Of a stretch of DNA of 64,000 nt, positions 43,830 to 52,875 are shown piece by piece. Position 1 is the stretch's first letter, and the number at the start of each line of letters is the position of its first letter. The stretch is from Prionace glauca (lineage: Eukaryota > Chordata > Chondrichthyes > Carcharhiniformes > Carcharhinidae). Where the stretch lies: NCBI GenBank assembly GCA_037974335.1, contig CM075760.1, forward strand, positions 42,412,103-42,476,102, read 5' to 3'. The position numbers were made by a program, and so were the translations under genes. The notes under the pieces are model-generated. The model saw nothing but the letters and a program-made list of their open reading frames with translations, was not told the DNA's origin and did not search any database.

Positions 43830-44145
43830 CACCATAATCTTTGATCCCTTCACCAATCAGGAACCTGTCGATCTCTGTCTTGAATAAACTCAATGACCGA
43901 GCCTCCACAGCTTTCTGAGGAAAGGAATTCCGCAGATTCACCACCCTCTGGCTGAAGAAATTCCTCTATATCTAGATTCAAACGGGCCGTCATTTTACTC
44001 TGAGGCTGTGCGCTCGGATCCTTGTCTCTCTTACTAATGGAAACATCTTCCTCGCACCCACTATATCCAGGCCTTTCAGTATTCTATAAGTTTCAAAGAG
44101 GTCCCCCTTCATCCCTCTAATCTCCTTCGAATACAACCCAGAGTC
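43830..44145 (-). repeat. CR1-type LINE 3' fragment
   Basis: On the plus strand the reversed CR1 pattern is clear: GGAATTCCGCAGATTCACCA, CTGGCTGAAGAAATTCC and CCCCTTCATCCCTCTAATC. Units A and B carry only its first 100 bp before their endonuclease fragment. Confidence 0.75.
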
Positions 44146-44289
44146 CCCGGATGGTTGCAGTTTTACTTGATCGGTTTAAATCTCTCACGTTGAATGTTTT
44201 TGTTATCCTTTATGTCGGCTTGTGACGGCTTCTCAAGAACATTAATCTCATTGTCATGTGCGTGACCTGTTCACACTGAACCCTTCTTT

Positions 44290-44637
44290 CTGAACGGTAG
44301 ATTTCCTAGGGTTGTGACTATGAATAAAACAATATATGGATTTGGATGCAGATCCCCTGAGAGACACAAATGCAGCAACAAAGAAACATACAAGCTAAGA
44401 AATGGAGATAAACGAATGGAAAGGTAGTGAGTGAATCAAAGGCCGGCATAGTGATAGAAGAAGAAAGATAGGTAGAAAGGAACAGGTGGAGATGCGGAGA
44501 GATAAACACGAGGAAAGGAAATGACAGAAATGAGGCAGTGACAGGGAGATAAATAGTAGACCGACATTGAGATAAATGAGGGAGAGACGGGGACAGCAAG
44601 GGAAATGGATGATCATACGGTGAATCAAACGGGTCAG
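44290..44637. repeat. A/G-rich sequence shared with 51350-51600
   Basis: Imperfect homology (GAGATAAA, AATGAGG, AGAGACGGGG blocks, GTGAATCAAA) to 51350-51600 in the same orientation. It looks like the shared flank of an older V-region duplication. No gene is visible. Confidence 0.5.
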
Positions 44638-44935
44638 AGCGGCACCGTGACGCATTGGTTAGCACTGATGCATCACAGCGGCAGCGAGCCGGGCTCAATC
44701 TGAACCTCGGATCACTGTCGGTGTGGAGTCTGCACCTTCTCCCCGTGTCTGCGTGGTTTTCTCCGGGTGCTCCGGTTTCCTCCCACAGTTCAAAAACGTG
44801 CTGGTTAGTTGCATTGGCCGTGCTAAATTCTCCCTCAGTGTACCCAAACAGGTACCAGAGTGTGGCGACGAGGACATTTTCACAGTAACTTCATTGCAGT
44901 GTTAATGTAAGCACACGTGTGACAGTAAGTAAATA
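44638..44935 (+). repeat. SINE with CATTGCAGTGTTAATG-type tail
   Basis: A tRNA-like head (GGTTAGCACTGATGCATCAC) and the shark SINE core are joined to a different 3' end, CTTCATTGCAGTGTTAATGT, followed by AAATAAAG. It differs from the majority SINE tail in this window, so it is a second subfamily. It interrupts the A/G-rich block. Confidence 0.82.
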
Positions 44936-45424
44936 AAGTATAAACTAGACGGGAACAGTTGCAGATCTGTAGACATACTACAGAGGGAGACAAAGAGAGG
45001 CAAAAGAACAGGCGGCAACAGAAACAGAGCTGAACATTTAGTCGAAAGGAAAATAATCATCGATTTAACTAAAGAGTGTAATCGGTACATTGTGAAATGT
45101 ATTCATTTTCTACAAACTGTGTCTCAACCAACAACACGTTCTAATCATATAGATACTATGCACCAGCTGTGATAAATGGGACACAGAGAGTGGAGATTGA
45201 GAATGTTTTGCTCATCAATTTAGATAGACAGGAAAATATCATGAAAATACAAAACGTGAGTGAGGGCGTAATAAATTGATTTGCAGTATAAATGATAGTT
45301 AGAACAAACCTAATGCAATTCCTCTGTTACTGCTCATCGGCTCATGTTGAATGTTGTGCTGTGTTATTTTAGTAACAGCCTGAACTCTCAGCCGAAATAA
45401 CTGTTTCTGTTTATCAGTGCGGGC

Positions 45425-45438
45425 GCGCCCTCTGCTGA
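45425..45438 (-). promoter_or_regulatory. CTCF-like motif next to V4 RSS
   Basis: The minus strand reads TCAGCAGAGGGCGC, matching the CTCF core at all but the first position. It lies 25 bp beyond the V4 nonamer. Confidence 0.5.
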
Positions 45439-45463
45439 TCACTGACTGGAACTCCCAGTCTGG

Positions 45464-45590
45464 GGTTTTTGTCCGGAGTTCGCTGTATCTCTGCACCAGT
45501 GTGGGCTTCATGGCACAGAAATACACGGCGCTGTCAGAGAGAAGGGTTCCGGCGATATTTAGAAGTACCGTTTTGTTTCCTTTGTGCAAA
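45464..45590 (-). pseudogene. V4: truncated V segment (FR3 end plus RSS)
   Basis: Only HKGNKTVLLNIAGTLLSDSA through VYFCAMKP (45504-45590) remains. It is followed by heptamer CACACTG (45497-45503), a 24-bp spacer and nonamer ACAAAAACC (45464-45472). Upstream sequence is replaced by a plus-strand CR1 fragment. It belongs to the ALxP/AMKP group like V5 and V6. Confidence 0.85.
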
Positions 45591-45591
45591 A

Positions 45592-45800
45592 CAACAGAAA
45601 ATGTCCAGAGAAGGTTTGCTACGGTATTACCAGGTATGAGCGGGTTTTCTGGATGAGCAGTAGGGTACTGATGCTGGATTTGTATCTACTGAATTTCGAA
45701 CATCGAGAGATAACTTTCTGGAAGCCTTAAAACCCAAAGGGGTATTAATGGTGTGGATGTGGAACGGATATTTCCTCTTCCTCGTATTGTACCTGTACCA
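45592..45800 (+). repeat. CR1-type LINE fragment
   Basis: The plus strand reads NVQRRFATVLPGMSGFSG and, in another frame, NGVDVERIFPLPRI, both from the CR1 ORF2 C-terminus. It truncates V4. Confidence 0.7.
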
Positions 45801-45987
45801 GATATTTCTAGGTCTTTTTCTTTCTCAGACTATCTACATATCTGGGCTCTTTGTCCTGCGTTGGTTCTAATATTGTTGCACTGTCCACGGGAGGGCGCTC
45901 TCTGATCACTTACCAAACATCACAGTCGCCTTCTGCAGTGAGTGACTTTTTGCAGATATAAAAATGGGCGAGGAAAATAAATCCCAG

Positions 45988-45993
45988 CCAATC
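45988..45993 (+). promoter_or_regulatory. CCAAT-type hexamer upstream of V5
   Basis: CCAATC (in CAGCCAATCGCATC), 95 nt upstream of the V5 leader ATG. Confidence 0.55.
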
Positions 45994-46087
45994 GCATCAC
46001 ACCTTGCTAACGCTTTCAATTTCTCACATTCTAGGTCCCGTTCAGACAGAGATCACTCTCCCTAATTCTGGAGCTCAGATTGGAACC

Positions 46088-46559
46088 ATGGCGGTGAAAA
46101 TGTTCCTCACCCTGGTTATTGCTCTGATCCCAGGTCAGTGATTCTGATCATACATTGTAAAGTATATTTCAACCGTTGTACAATTTCCCTTTCCCAGCCC
46201 TGTGTGACTTTGTCTCCTAACCCGCTTTGTATCCGATATTTATTTTCAGAGATGAACTATGGAGACTCAGTTTCCCAGTCAAAACCAAGAGTTGGAGCAG
46301 CAGAGGGTGATGATTCAGCAATACCCTGCAGTTACTCACTATCGAGTTCAGCTATACAACATTACCTGTTCTGGTATCGCCAGTATCCACACCGAGCTCC
46401 TCAGTATCTGCTCAGAGCCGATAGTTATGGGTTTAACGAGACGGCTCCCGGCTTTGAGCATTTCAGCGGGAATCTCAACAAGACACAAAGCACTTTTCAC
46501 TTGTCAATGAAAGGTTTGAAGATGACAGACAGCGCCGTGTATTACTGTGCACTGAGACC
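46088..46559 (+). CDS. V5: TRAV/TRDV-type V segment with atypical heptamer
   Basis: The leader exon is 46088-46133 (MAVKMFLTLVIALIP) and the V exon 46250-46559, phase-1 splice (CCCAG/GTCAGT, TTTTCAG/AG). The V domain is open: GDSVSQSKPRVGAAEGDDSA, first cysteine in IPCSYS, LFWYRQYPHRAPQYLL, then FR3 FHLSMKGLKMTDSAVYYCAL. The coding part looks sound, but the following heptamer is CATAGTG, so recombination may be poor. The WYRQYP...YLL pattern is TRAV-like. Confidence 0.9.
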
Positions 46560-46598
46560 CATAGTGAATGAAGCTCCCATGGGCCTCATACAAAAACT
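46560..46598 (+). other. 23-RSS of V5 with CATAGTG heptamer
   Basis: Heptamer CATAGTG (46560-46566), 23-bp spacer, nonamer ACAAAAACT (46590-46598). The third heptamer base is T, where C is nearly invariant in working RSSs. Confidence 0.9.
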
Positions 46599-46779
46599 AA
46601 AGCAGGTCGATAATCAAGTGTTCTGTGTCAGGAAAAAAAAAGAGTCGGAACTAATCGAAAATGCGCAGAAAATGAAGGGGATAATACAATTTAACGATAT
46701 TCCCCGCAGAGCTCACCCATTATCACTACTGTGAATTGTCACACTTGGCGATCATATTATTCCCGGATCAAATCCAATC

Positions 46780-47085
46780 ATAGAACATAGAACACTACAG
46801 CACAAACAGGCCCTCCGGCCCACAAGTTGCGCCGATCATATCCATACCTACCAGGCCTATCTATAACTCTCAATCCCATTAAATCTTACGTACTCATCCA
46901 GAAGTCTCTTAAAAGACCCCAGCGAGTTCGCCTCTACCATCACCGACGGCAACCGATTCCACTCACTCACCACCCTCTGAGTGAAAAACTCCAGACAGGC
47001 AATGACCCGAGGTTGGAATTGAAGCCGGGTGCCTGGGACTGTGAGGCAGCAATGCTAAACATTGTGACATCCTATCGCCCATAAA
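46780..47085 (-). repeat. CR1 3' end fragment joined to a SINE head remnant
   Basis: On the plus strand, ATAGAACATAGAACACTACA begins a reversed CR1 tail (to about 46995). It is followed by a reversed SINE head remnant (GTGCCTGGGACTGTGAGGCA). Confidence 0.72.
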
Positions 47086-47317
47086 TGATTAAATGAATTT
47101 CATGTTTACCCTGATTTAGGAAAAAAAATCCGCCTTAAGAAAGATTGATGGAGTGAATTCTGAGAAAAGCGGTTAATGAGGCAGAATAACTGATTATGTG
47201 GGTGAGAGTAGAGAGAGGGCAAGGAATTTAGAAATACGTTTACGGCCAGGGAAGGAATGAGATTGGAAACAACTATATTAAATCATTAACTAACTATGAT
47301 TGGTTCAATGGTTACCG

Positions 47318-47640
47318 GGCGGCCTGGTGCCACAGTGGTGAGCACTGCTATCTCACAGTGTCAGGCACCGGGATCAATTCCGGCTTCGGATCACTTCCTG
47401 TACGAAGTTTGTATGTTCTTCCCTTGTCTACGTGTGTTTCCTTTGAGTGCTCCTGTTCCCTCCCACAATCCAAAGATGTGAAGGTTAGATTGATTGGCCA
47501 CGCTAAATTGACACTAGTGTCAGGAGATACGCAGAGTAAAATACACGGGGTTGCTGGACTGGGGCCTGGGCGGAATTGTGGCCGGTGCAAATTCGATGGG
47601 ACGAATGGCCTCCGTCTGTACTGTAGGGATTTTATGATTC
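47318..47640 (+). repeat. tRNA-derived SINE upstream of V6
   Basis: Head GGCGGCCTGGTGCCACAGTG, conserved core and tail ending GTAGGGATTTTATGATTCG. Its 3' half is part of the V6/V8 inverted repeat. Confidence 0.87.
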
Positions 47641-47668
47641 GCAGTTGATGTCAGCTCAGGGAGGTGAG

Positions 47669-47674
47669 CCAATC
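47669..47674 (+). promoter_or_regulatory. CCAAT-type hexamer upstream of V6
   Basis: CCAATC in GAGCCAATCGCAG, 132 nt upstream of the V6 leader ATG. The inverted partner V8 has it at 133 nt. Confidence 0.5.
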
Positions 47675-47805
47675 GCAGCTCTGAGAAACGCCCCCAGTTT
47701 CCTAATAATTGAAGCTGCCTTAGATCTGAGTTCACTCTGTGATATAGGACTCGAGGCAGCAACATATTTTAAACAGTTTCGCTGCTTACTGTCCAATCAG
47801 GAACG

Positions 47806-48235
47806 ATGTGTCCCCTGTGTGTTTTACTGATAATAATGGCCATGCTGCCCGGTGAGTCTGAACTCAAATCCTCAGTGTATCATGGTTATATTTGTTCACA
47901 GATTTCTTACACATTTTATATTTTATTGCAGGAATCAGTGGCCAAAATTCAGTTTCCCAGCCGCCTGAATTAACGGTACAGGAAAGATTGAACGTTACAG
48001 TGAATTGTAATTACACTACGGAATATGCTTCCCCAAGTCTTTTCTGGTACGTTCAGTACCCCGGTGAAGCTCCGAGATATTTACTGAAGAAATATGGTGC
48101 GGGTAGCGGAGAAACGTCTCCAGATTTCCGAGCCCGGTTTTCTGCTGATTTGGACAAGGAGAAGAAAACATTTCCTTTAACTATCACCGGGGTCCGTGTC
48201 TCTGACTCTGCCGTCTATTACTGTGCGCTGAGCCC
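47806..48235 (+). CDS. V6: TRAV-type T-cell receptor V segment
   Basis: The leader exon is 47806-47851 (MCPLCVLLIIMAMLP) and the V exon 47932-48235, phase 1, with a very short 80-nt intron. It reads ISGQNSVSQPPELTVQERL, first cysteine in TVNCNYTT, LFWYVQYPGEAPRYLLK, FR3 FRARFSADLDKEKKTFPLT and the end DSAVYYCALSP before the RSS. LFWYVQYPxxxxxYLLK closely follows the classical TRAV pattern. It is the inverted near-twin of V8. Confidence 0.93.
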
Positions 48236-48274
48236 CACACTGTTACAGAGGCACAGTCAGCCCGTACAAAAACC
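48236..48274 (+). other. 23-RSS of V6
   Basis: Heptamer CACACTG (48236-48242), 23-bp spacer, consensus nonamer ACAAAAACC (48266-48274). The heptamer differs from CACAGTG at the fifth base. Confidence 0.9.
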
Positions 48275-48654
48275 TACATTGGCACTCTCACCTCCTCTCA
48301 CTGAATCAGATCTGTGACCTGGATTGTGAACTGTTAATATAAGCAAAACAAATAGCATAACGAAGGGTTAGCCCGAATGCTCTTTTTCCATGCTGCTGAA
48401 TATTGTATTTTATATAAATTCCATTTTTATAGCTGTTTGGAGCAACTCTTGGAATGGAAAACTCTACCGCTGTTAACACAACGTTAGCCAAAATGCATCT
48501 GCGTCCAATCTCAAAGACTAACTCCGGAAAATGGCCAACATTTGTCTCCATGCCCTCACGTCAAAGAGAGTGATATCTCCATTCGGTCGTGTAGCTTCTT
48601 CCAGTCCAGTTCATTGTTCTGAGAACAGATTCAAATAGTTCCTGCTCCTCTCTC

Positions 48655-48662
48655 TGACGTCA
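48655..48662 (+). promoter_or_regulatory. consensus CRE upstream of V7
   Basis: TGACGTCA palindrome, 208 nt before the V7 leader ATG. CRE-type decamers are typical of TCR V promoters. A cluster of ATTGG/CCAAT boxes follows at 48690-48777. Confidence 0.5.
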
Positions 48663-48869
48663 TGGATTGGAGAACAAAGACACTCTGAGCTGATTGGATG
48701 ATTGGATGAAATATAGGACAAAGCAACCGTCAGTTGATTGGATGTCTCCTGCTGGCTCTGTCAGGAATGAACCAATCGGCAGTGAGGTCGGATATTACTC
48801 AACATCTTCTGAACTCTGAACTAAAAGTTTTAACTCACTGAGCTCAGATCCAGCACCAACTCTGCCAAG

Positions 48870-49407
48870 ATGCTTAGTATTTACTCATTCATCTGTTAGT
48901 TTTTACTCATTCATCATAGCTGCAGCTTTCTTAACTGGTAAGTTCCCAATTTGTACAATCCCCAGCATGCTCGAGATACTCAGATAAAAATCTCCCCTTT
49001 TAATAGTTTTTCCTGTATTTGTAATGCATTCAATTACCCTGATCACATTTTTATCCCAACAAAGTGATGATAAAACGTTAAGTTTGTATTTCTATTCTTT
49101 TTTAGGTGTGAGTGGTGCAGTTTCTGTCTCCCAGGGTCCAGTTGTAGCGATGAAGAAAAATCGATATCCATGGACTTCAGCTAATCGACCACAGACAGTG
49201 CATATTCTTCACAGCTATACCGCCGGACCCGGATAAAGCCCCCAAATTCTTGACTTCTTGACCTCCATCCATAACTACGGAGATGATTTCAGAGCAGAAG
49301 GCACGGGACTCGGATTTGTTTTTGCATCTATGAACACTTCGAAAAATGAGAAATTTCACCATCTGTGAGCTGTCGGACAGCGCGGTGTATTACTGCGGAC
49401 CGAGAGG
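48870..49407 (+). pseudogene. V7: decayed V segment
   Basis: The leader exon (48870-48937) starts MLSIYSFIC, then has an in-frame TAG inside a small direct duplication of TTTACTCATTCATC. The V exon (49106 on) keeps GVSGAVSVSQGPVVAMKKN and the end LSDSAVYYC with broken frames between. The RSS is poor: CATTGTG at 49408, then ACAGAAATA after 19 bp. Its promoter (CRE, CCAATC at 48772-48777) still looks good. Confidence 0.85.
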
Positions 49408-49482
49408 CATTGTGAGAGGAACCAGAGACTGGTACAGAAATACTGCTGTGGAGTGACGAAGGGAATAGCGGGCATGCGTTAT

Positions 49483-49553
49483 TTTGTTGTGAAATTACAA
49501 TTCACTATAACGTTCAATCCTTCCTGGACCATTAATTCAGATGGGTCCTGGGA
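49483..49553 (-). pseudogene. relic of a V FR1 at the edge of the right arm
   Basis: GAAATTACAATTCACTATAA and CGTTCAATCCTTCCTGGACC match the V8 FR1 region (49955-50030) in the same orientation. It is a 70-bp scrap of a third V of this family, directly abutting the inverted-repeat edge. Confidence 0.7.
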
Positions 49554-49701
49554 AACTAGAATTTATGTAGAATGACACATTGAGCACGATGGAAAGAGAG
49601 CATTCGGGCTCACTCTTCGTTATGCTATTGTTTTGCTTATATTAACAGTTCACAATCCAGGTCGCAAATCTGATTCAGTGAGAGGTGAGAATGCCTGTGT
49701 A

Positions 49702-49740
49702 GGTTTTTGTATAGGCTGACTGTGCCTCTGTAACAGTGTG
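49702..49740 (-). other. 23-RSS of V8
   Basis: Heptamer CACACTG (49734-49740), 23-bp spacer, nonamer ACAAAAACC (49702-49710), as in V6. Confidence 0.9.
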
Positions 49741-50174
49741 GGGCTCAGCGCACAGTAATACACGGCAGAGTCAGAAACACGGACCCCGGTGATAGTTAAA
49801 GGAACTGTTTTCTTGTCCTTGTCCAAATCAGCAGAAAACCGGGCTCGGAAACCTGGAGACGTTTCTCCGCCACCCGTGGGATATCTCTTTAGTAAATATT
49901 TCGGAGCTTCCCCGGGATACTGGATGTACCAGAAGAGATTTGGATAAGCATCTTTTGTTGTGTAATTACAATTCACTGTAACGTTCAATCCTTCCTGAAC
50001 CGTTAAGTCAGGCGGCTGGGAAACTGAATCTTGGCCATTGATTCCTGCAACAAAGTGTGGAATGTGTGAGAAATCTAGGAGCAAATATAACCATGATACA
50101 GACACTCAGTATTTGAGGTCAGACTCACCGGGCAGCATGGCCATTATTATCAGTAAAACACACAGGGGACACAT
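49741..50174 (-). CDS. V8: TRAV-type T-cell receptor V segment
   Basis: The leader exon is 50129-50174 (same MCPLCVLLIIMAMLP as V6) and the V exon 49741-50044. It reads INGQDSVSQPPDLTVQEGL, first cysteine in TVNCNYTT, LFWYIQYPGEAPKYLLK, FRARFSADLDKDKKTVPLT and SDSAVYYCALSP. All changes from V6 are substitutions. Its opposite orientation means it would join by a different geometry (deletion versus inversion) from V6. Confidence 0.93.
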
Positions 50175-50306
50175 GGTTCCTGACTGGACAGTAAGCAGCG
50201 ACAATATCTGAAATATGTTGTTGCCCCTAGTTTTATATCACAGAGTGAACTCAGATCAAAGGCAGCTTCAATTATTAGGAAACTGGGAGGCGTTACTCAG
50301 TGCTGC

Positions 50307-50312
50307 GATTGG
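50307..50312 (-). promoter_or_regulatory. CCAAT-type hexamer upstream of V8
   Basis: CCAATC on the minus strand, 133 nt upstream of the V8 leader ATG. A CR1 insertion starts only 22 bp further upstream. Confidence 0.5.
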
Positions 50313-50333
50313 CTCATCTCCCTAAGCTGACAT

Positions 50334-50970
50334 AAGAACATAAGAACATAAGAAATAGGAGCAGGAGTAGGCCATCTGGCCCTTTGAGCCTGCCCCGCCA
50401 TTCAATAAGATCATGGCTGATCTGTCGTGACTCAGCTCCACCTTCCCGCCCTCTCCCCATAACCCTTAATCCCTTCTCTTATCAAAAACCCATCAACCCG
50501 TTTCTTAAAAATATTTAGCGAGGCAGCCTCCACCACTTCAACAGGCAGAGAATTCCAGAGATTCACCACCCTTTGAGTGAAGAAGTTCCTCCTCAACTCT
50601 GTTCTAAACCGCCCCCCCTTTATCTTGAGGCTGTGCCCCCTAGTCCTACTGTCTTTTTTGAGCGGGAACAGTCTCTCCACCTCTATCCTATCCATCCCAT
50701 TCATCATCTTATACGTCTCAATGAGATCTCCCCTCATTCTTCTAAACTCTAACGAGTACAAGCCTAGTTTATTCAGCCTCTCCTCATAGCTCAATCCCCT
50801 CAACTCCGGTATCAGCCGAGTAAACCTCCTCTGCACTCCCTCCAGGGCCAAAACATCCTTGCGCAGGTGCGGCGCCCAAAACTGCACACAGTACTCCAGC
50901 TGCGGCCTCACCAATGCCCTATACAGCTGCAGCAAGACCTCCCTACTTTTATATTCAATCCCCTTCAATG
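50334..50970 (-). mobile_element. CR1-type LINE 3' copy inserted in the right arm
   Basis: A 5'-truncated element with an unbroken 178-codon ORF2 end (GIEYKSREVLLQLYRALVRP, QRRFTRLIPELRGLSYEERL, RTELRRNFFTQRVVNLWNSL) and tail CATAAGAACATAAGAAC. It is absent from the left arm, so it postdates the inverted duplication. Confidence 0.92.
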
Positions 50971-51117
50971 CGAATCATAAAATCCCTACAGTGCAAAAGG
51001 AGACCATTCGTCCCATCGAGTTTGCACTGGCCACAATCCCACCCAGGCCCCATTCCTGCAACTCCGTGTATTTACCCTGCGTATCTCCTGACACTAGGGT
51101 GAATTTAGCATGGCCGA
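50971..51117 (-). repeat. SINE 3' half, partner of 47500-47640
   Basis: GCGAATCATAAAATCCCTAC onward is the reverse complement of the SINE end upstream of V6. It is cut at the edge of the inverted repeat. Confidence 0.85.
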
Positions 51118-52106
51118 TGTGGAAACGTTGATTTTCTACACCGATCGACAGCTTGTTCTGCTTTAAAATGAATCGAAAATATTAAGAAACCGAAAGCAAC
51201 TTTTGCAGCTCTGGGAAACGTTCCCTCTGCCCAATTTTCATCGAATACACGAATGTGAAGATGTGCCTGCGAAATGTTTATCGTTTTGTAAATTAAAGGT
51301 ACCGTGAGAGAAAAGTTGTCGAAAATGTTTTAATATTTGACACGTAGTACGGAGAAAAACAACATAAAGATAAACAAATGAAAAGAGAATAAGTGAATCA
51401 AAAGCGAAGATCGCGGTCCATATCTAGTTATAGATAGGGAAAAACAGACTGAGATTCAGGAGATAGACAAGAAGAAGTGAAATGATAGCAATGAGGGAGA
51501 AAGCGACGGATGAATAGTGGGGTAGGCAGGGAGAGGAAAGAGGAAGAGACGGGGGCAGGAAGGTAATTAGATGAAGACACGGTGAGGAAACGGGGGGGAG
51601 AACAAATGCAGATAATTTGAGACAGTGCAGATGGAGGAGCGAAGAAAGACAAGCGGACAGAAAACACGAGAGATAGTCGGTGAGAGAAACAAAGGAAGCA
51701 GAGAGAAACGCAATATCCGAAATGGAATTAGGAATCCCAGAAGAAATAAAAATATCTTAATATAACCGAGTAAGTGATAAGAAAAGGTGATTTTCGGGAT
51801 CCACTTGTCATTGTGCAGAAGTAGATCAGCAGCAGATCCGCAATGCCATTGGCCCCGCTGCAGTAAATACATAAACATGGTGAGACAGCTCCATCTGGTG
51901 GCGATCTGAGGTAAATGACCAATTATGGGAAAACCACCGAATTCTCAACGTTCTGAAGCGGGTCGCTGCACGATTATGTCGCATTATTCTTGCACATATG
52001 TTTACTATTGTACCGCAGCTAACGTATACATGAGAGATCATCCCACCTTTATTTTAAACCCTGACGATCTTCTTTGTTTAGTGTAATATCCCAGTCATTC
52101 TGCTGA
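51118..52106. other. A/G-rich unassigned sequence
   Basis: Positions 51350-51720 are related to 44330-45020 (see there). The rest shows no gene. A CTCF-like site lies at 51888-51901. Confidence 0.5.
51888..51901 (-). promoter_or_regulatory. CTCF-like motif
   Basis: The minus strand reads CCACCAGATGGAGC, one base from the consensus CCACCAGATGGCGC-type core. Confidence 0.4.
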
Positions 52107-52235
52107 AAGACTGTGGAAGGAAACATGAGCACCCGGAGGAAACCCACGCAGACACTGGGAGAATGTGCAAACTCCGCACTGACAGTCACGCAAGACTGGA
52201 AATGAGCCAGGGTCCCTGACGCTTTGAAGCAGGGA
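52107..52235 (-). repeat. SINE head/core fragment
   Basis: GACTGTGGAAGGAAACATGA and AACCCACGCAGACACTGGG are the reversed SINE core, ending in the reversed head near 52230. Confidence 0.78.
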
Positions 52236-52875
52236 GACCTGCGGAAATTGGATTTTCGACACTCTGCACTTTCGGGAAAACGGGAGAAACGAGTGATCCA
52301 ACCTCATCAGTTGTAGATTGACAGTCAATTAAGCCATATAAGTCAATTTTATATTTATGTGCATTATATGTACTTTCATTTAAATGCAGTAATATGTACT
52401 CTGTTAGTTACTTTGGAATGCTAGCTAACGAGGAAAAAGAATATCGGAATTAATATTAAGTAGTAAACGTGACAAAAACAAAATAACGAGAAAGATAAAA
52501 GCAGGAATAATAAAATCAAAGCAATAAGGTCCGTTATTAGCTGGCATGATAACATTTCAGTAACATCATAATGCAACATTCAAAAATAACTATGTTTTAG
52601 AGAATATTCTACTAGGTGGCTTTCCAAGATGTTATGTATAAACACAACAGCATAAAACTACAGTTCACCACTTTCACAGGTGTCAGATGTAAATTACAGG
52701 AAATAATTTTGCGATGTGACCCTTCACTGTGAACAACAGTACATATAGGACATGCACCTGCGGATAAATTTTAGCTTTCTCTATTTCTGTAACATTGTCT
52801 GCTTTGACGAAGAAATTAGGTATAGCTCTTGATGTTTAAAGGGATCTTGGGAGTTTGAGGATGGGGGTTCAGGAT
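52236..52875. other. AT-rich unassigned sequence
   Basis: No gene, RNA or repeat signature was recognised. Confidence 0.4.

Larger units (their letters stand above)
40460..44150. repeat. partial duplication unit C
   Basis: The same TGCTGTGTGTTG start, V segment, V 5' flank and nested SINE pair as units A and B, but more diverged. Homology fades near 44150 without a receptor exon. It therefore marks an older duplication than A/B. Confidence 0.82.
47500..51117. repeat. inverted repeat carrying V6 and V8
   Basis: The left arm (about 47500-48425) and the right arm (about 49555-51117) are reverse complements. Both contain the SINE 3' half, promoter, leader and V exon, and the 3' flank down to the AGCATAACGAAG region. 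The right arm is longer because of a 0.64-kb CR1 insertion at 50334-50970. The 1.1-kb centre holds decayed V7. Confidence 0.88.

Noticed and set aside
48252-48274. Alternative heptamer CACAGTC inside the V6 RSS spacer
   Set aside because: It is only 7 bp from the nonamer. The CACACTG at 48236 gives the proper 23-bp spacing and is conserved in V8.
50432-50968. 178-codon minus-strand frame near V8 as a host gene
   Set aside because: It is the intact C-terminal end of a 5'-truncated CR1 LINE with a typical tail.
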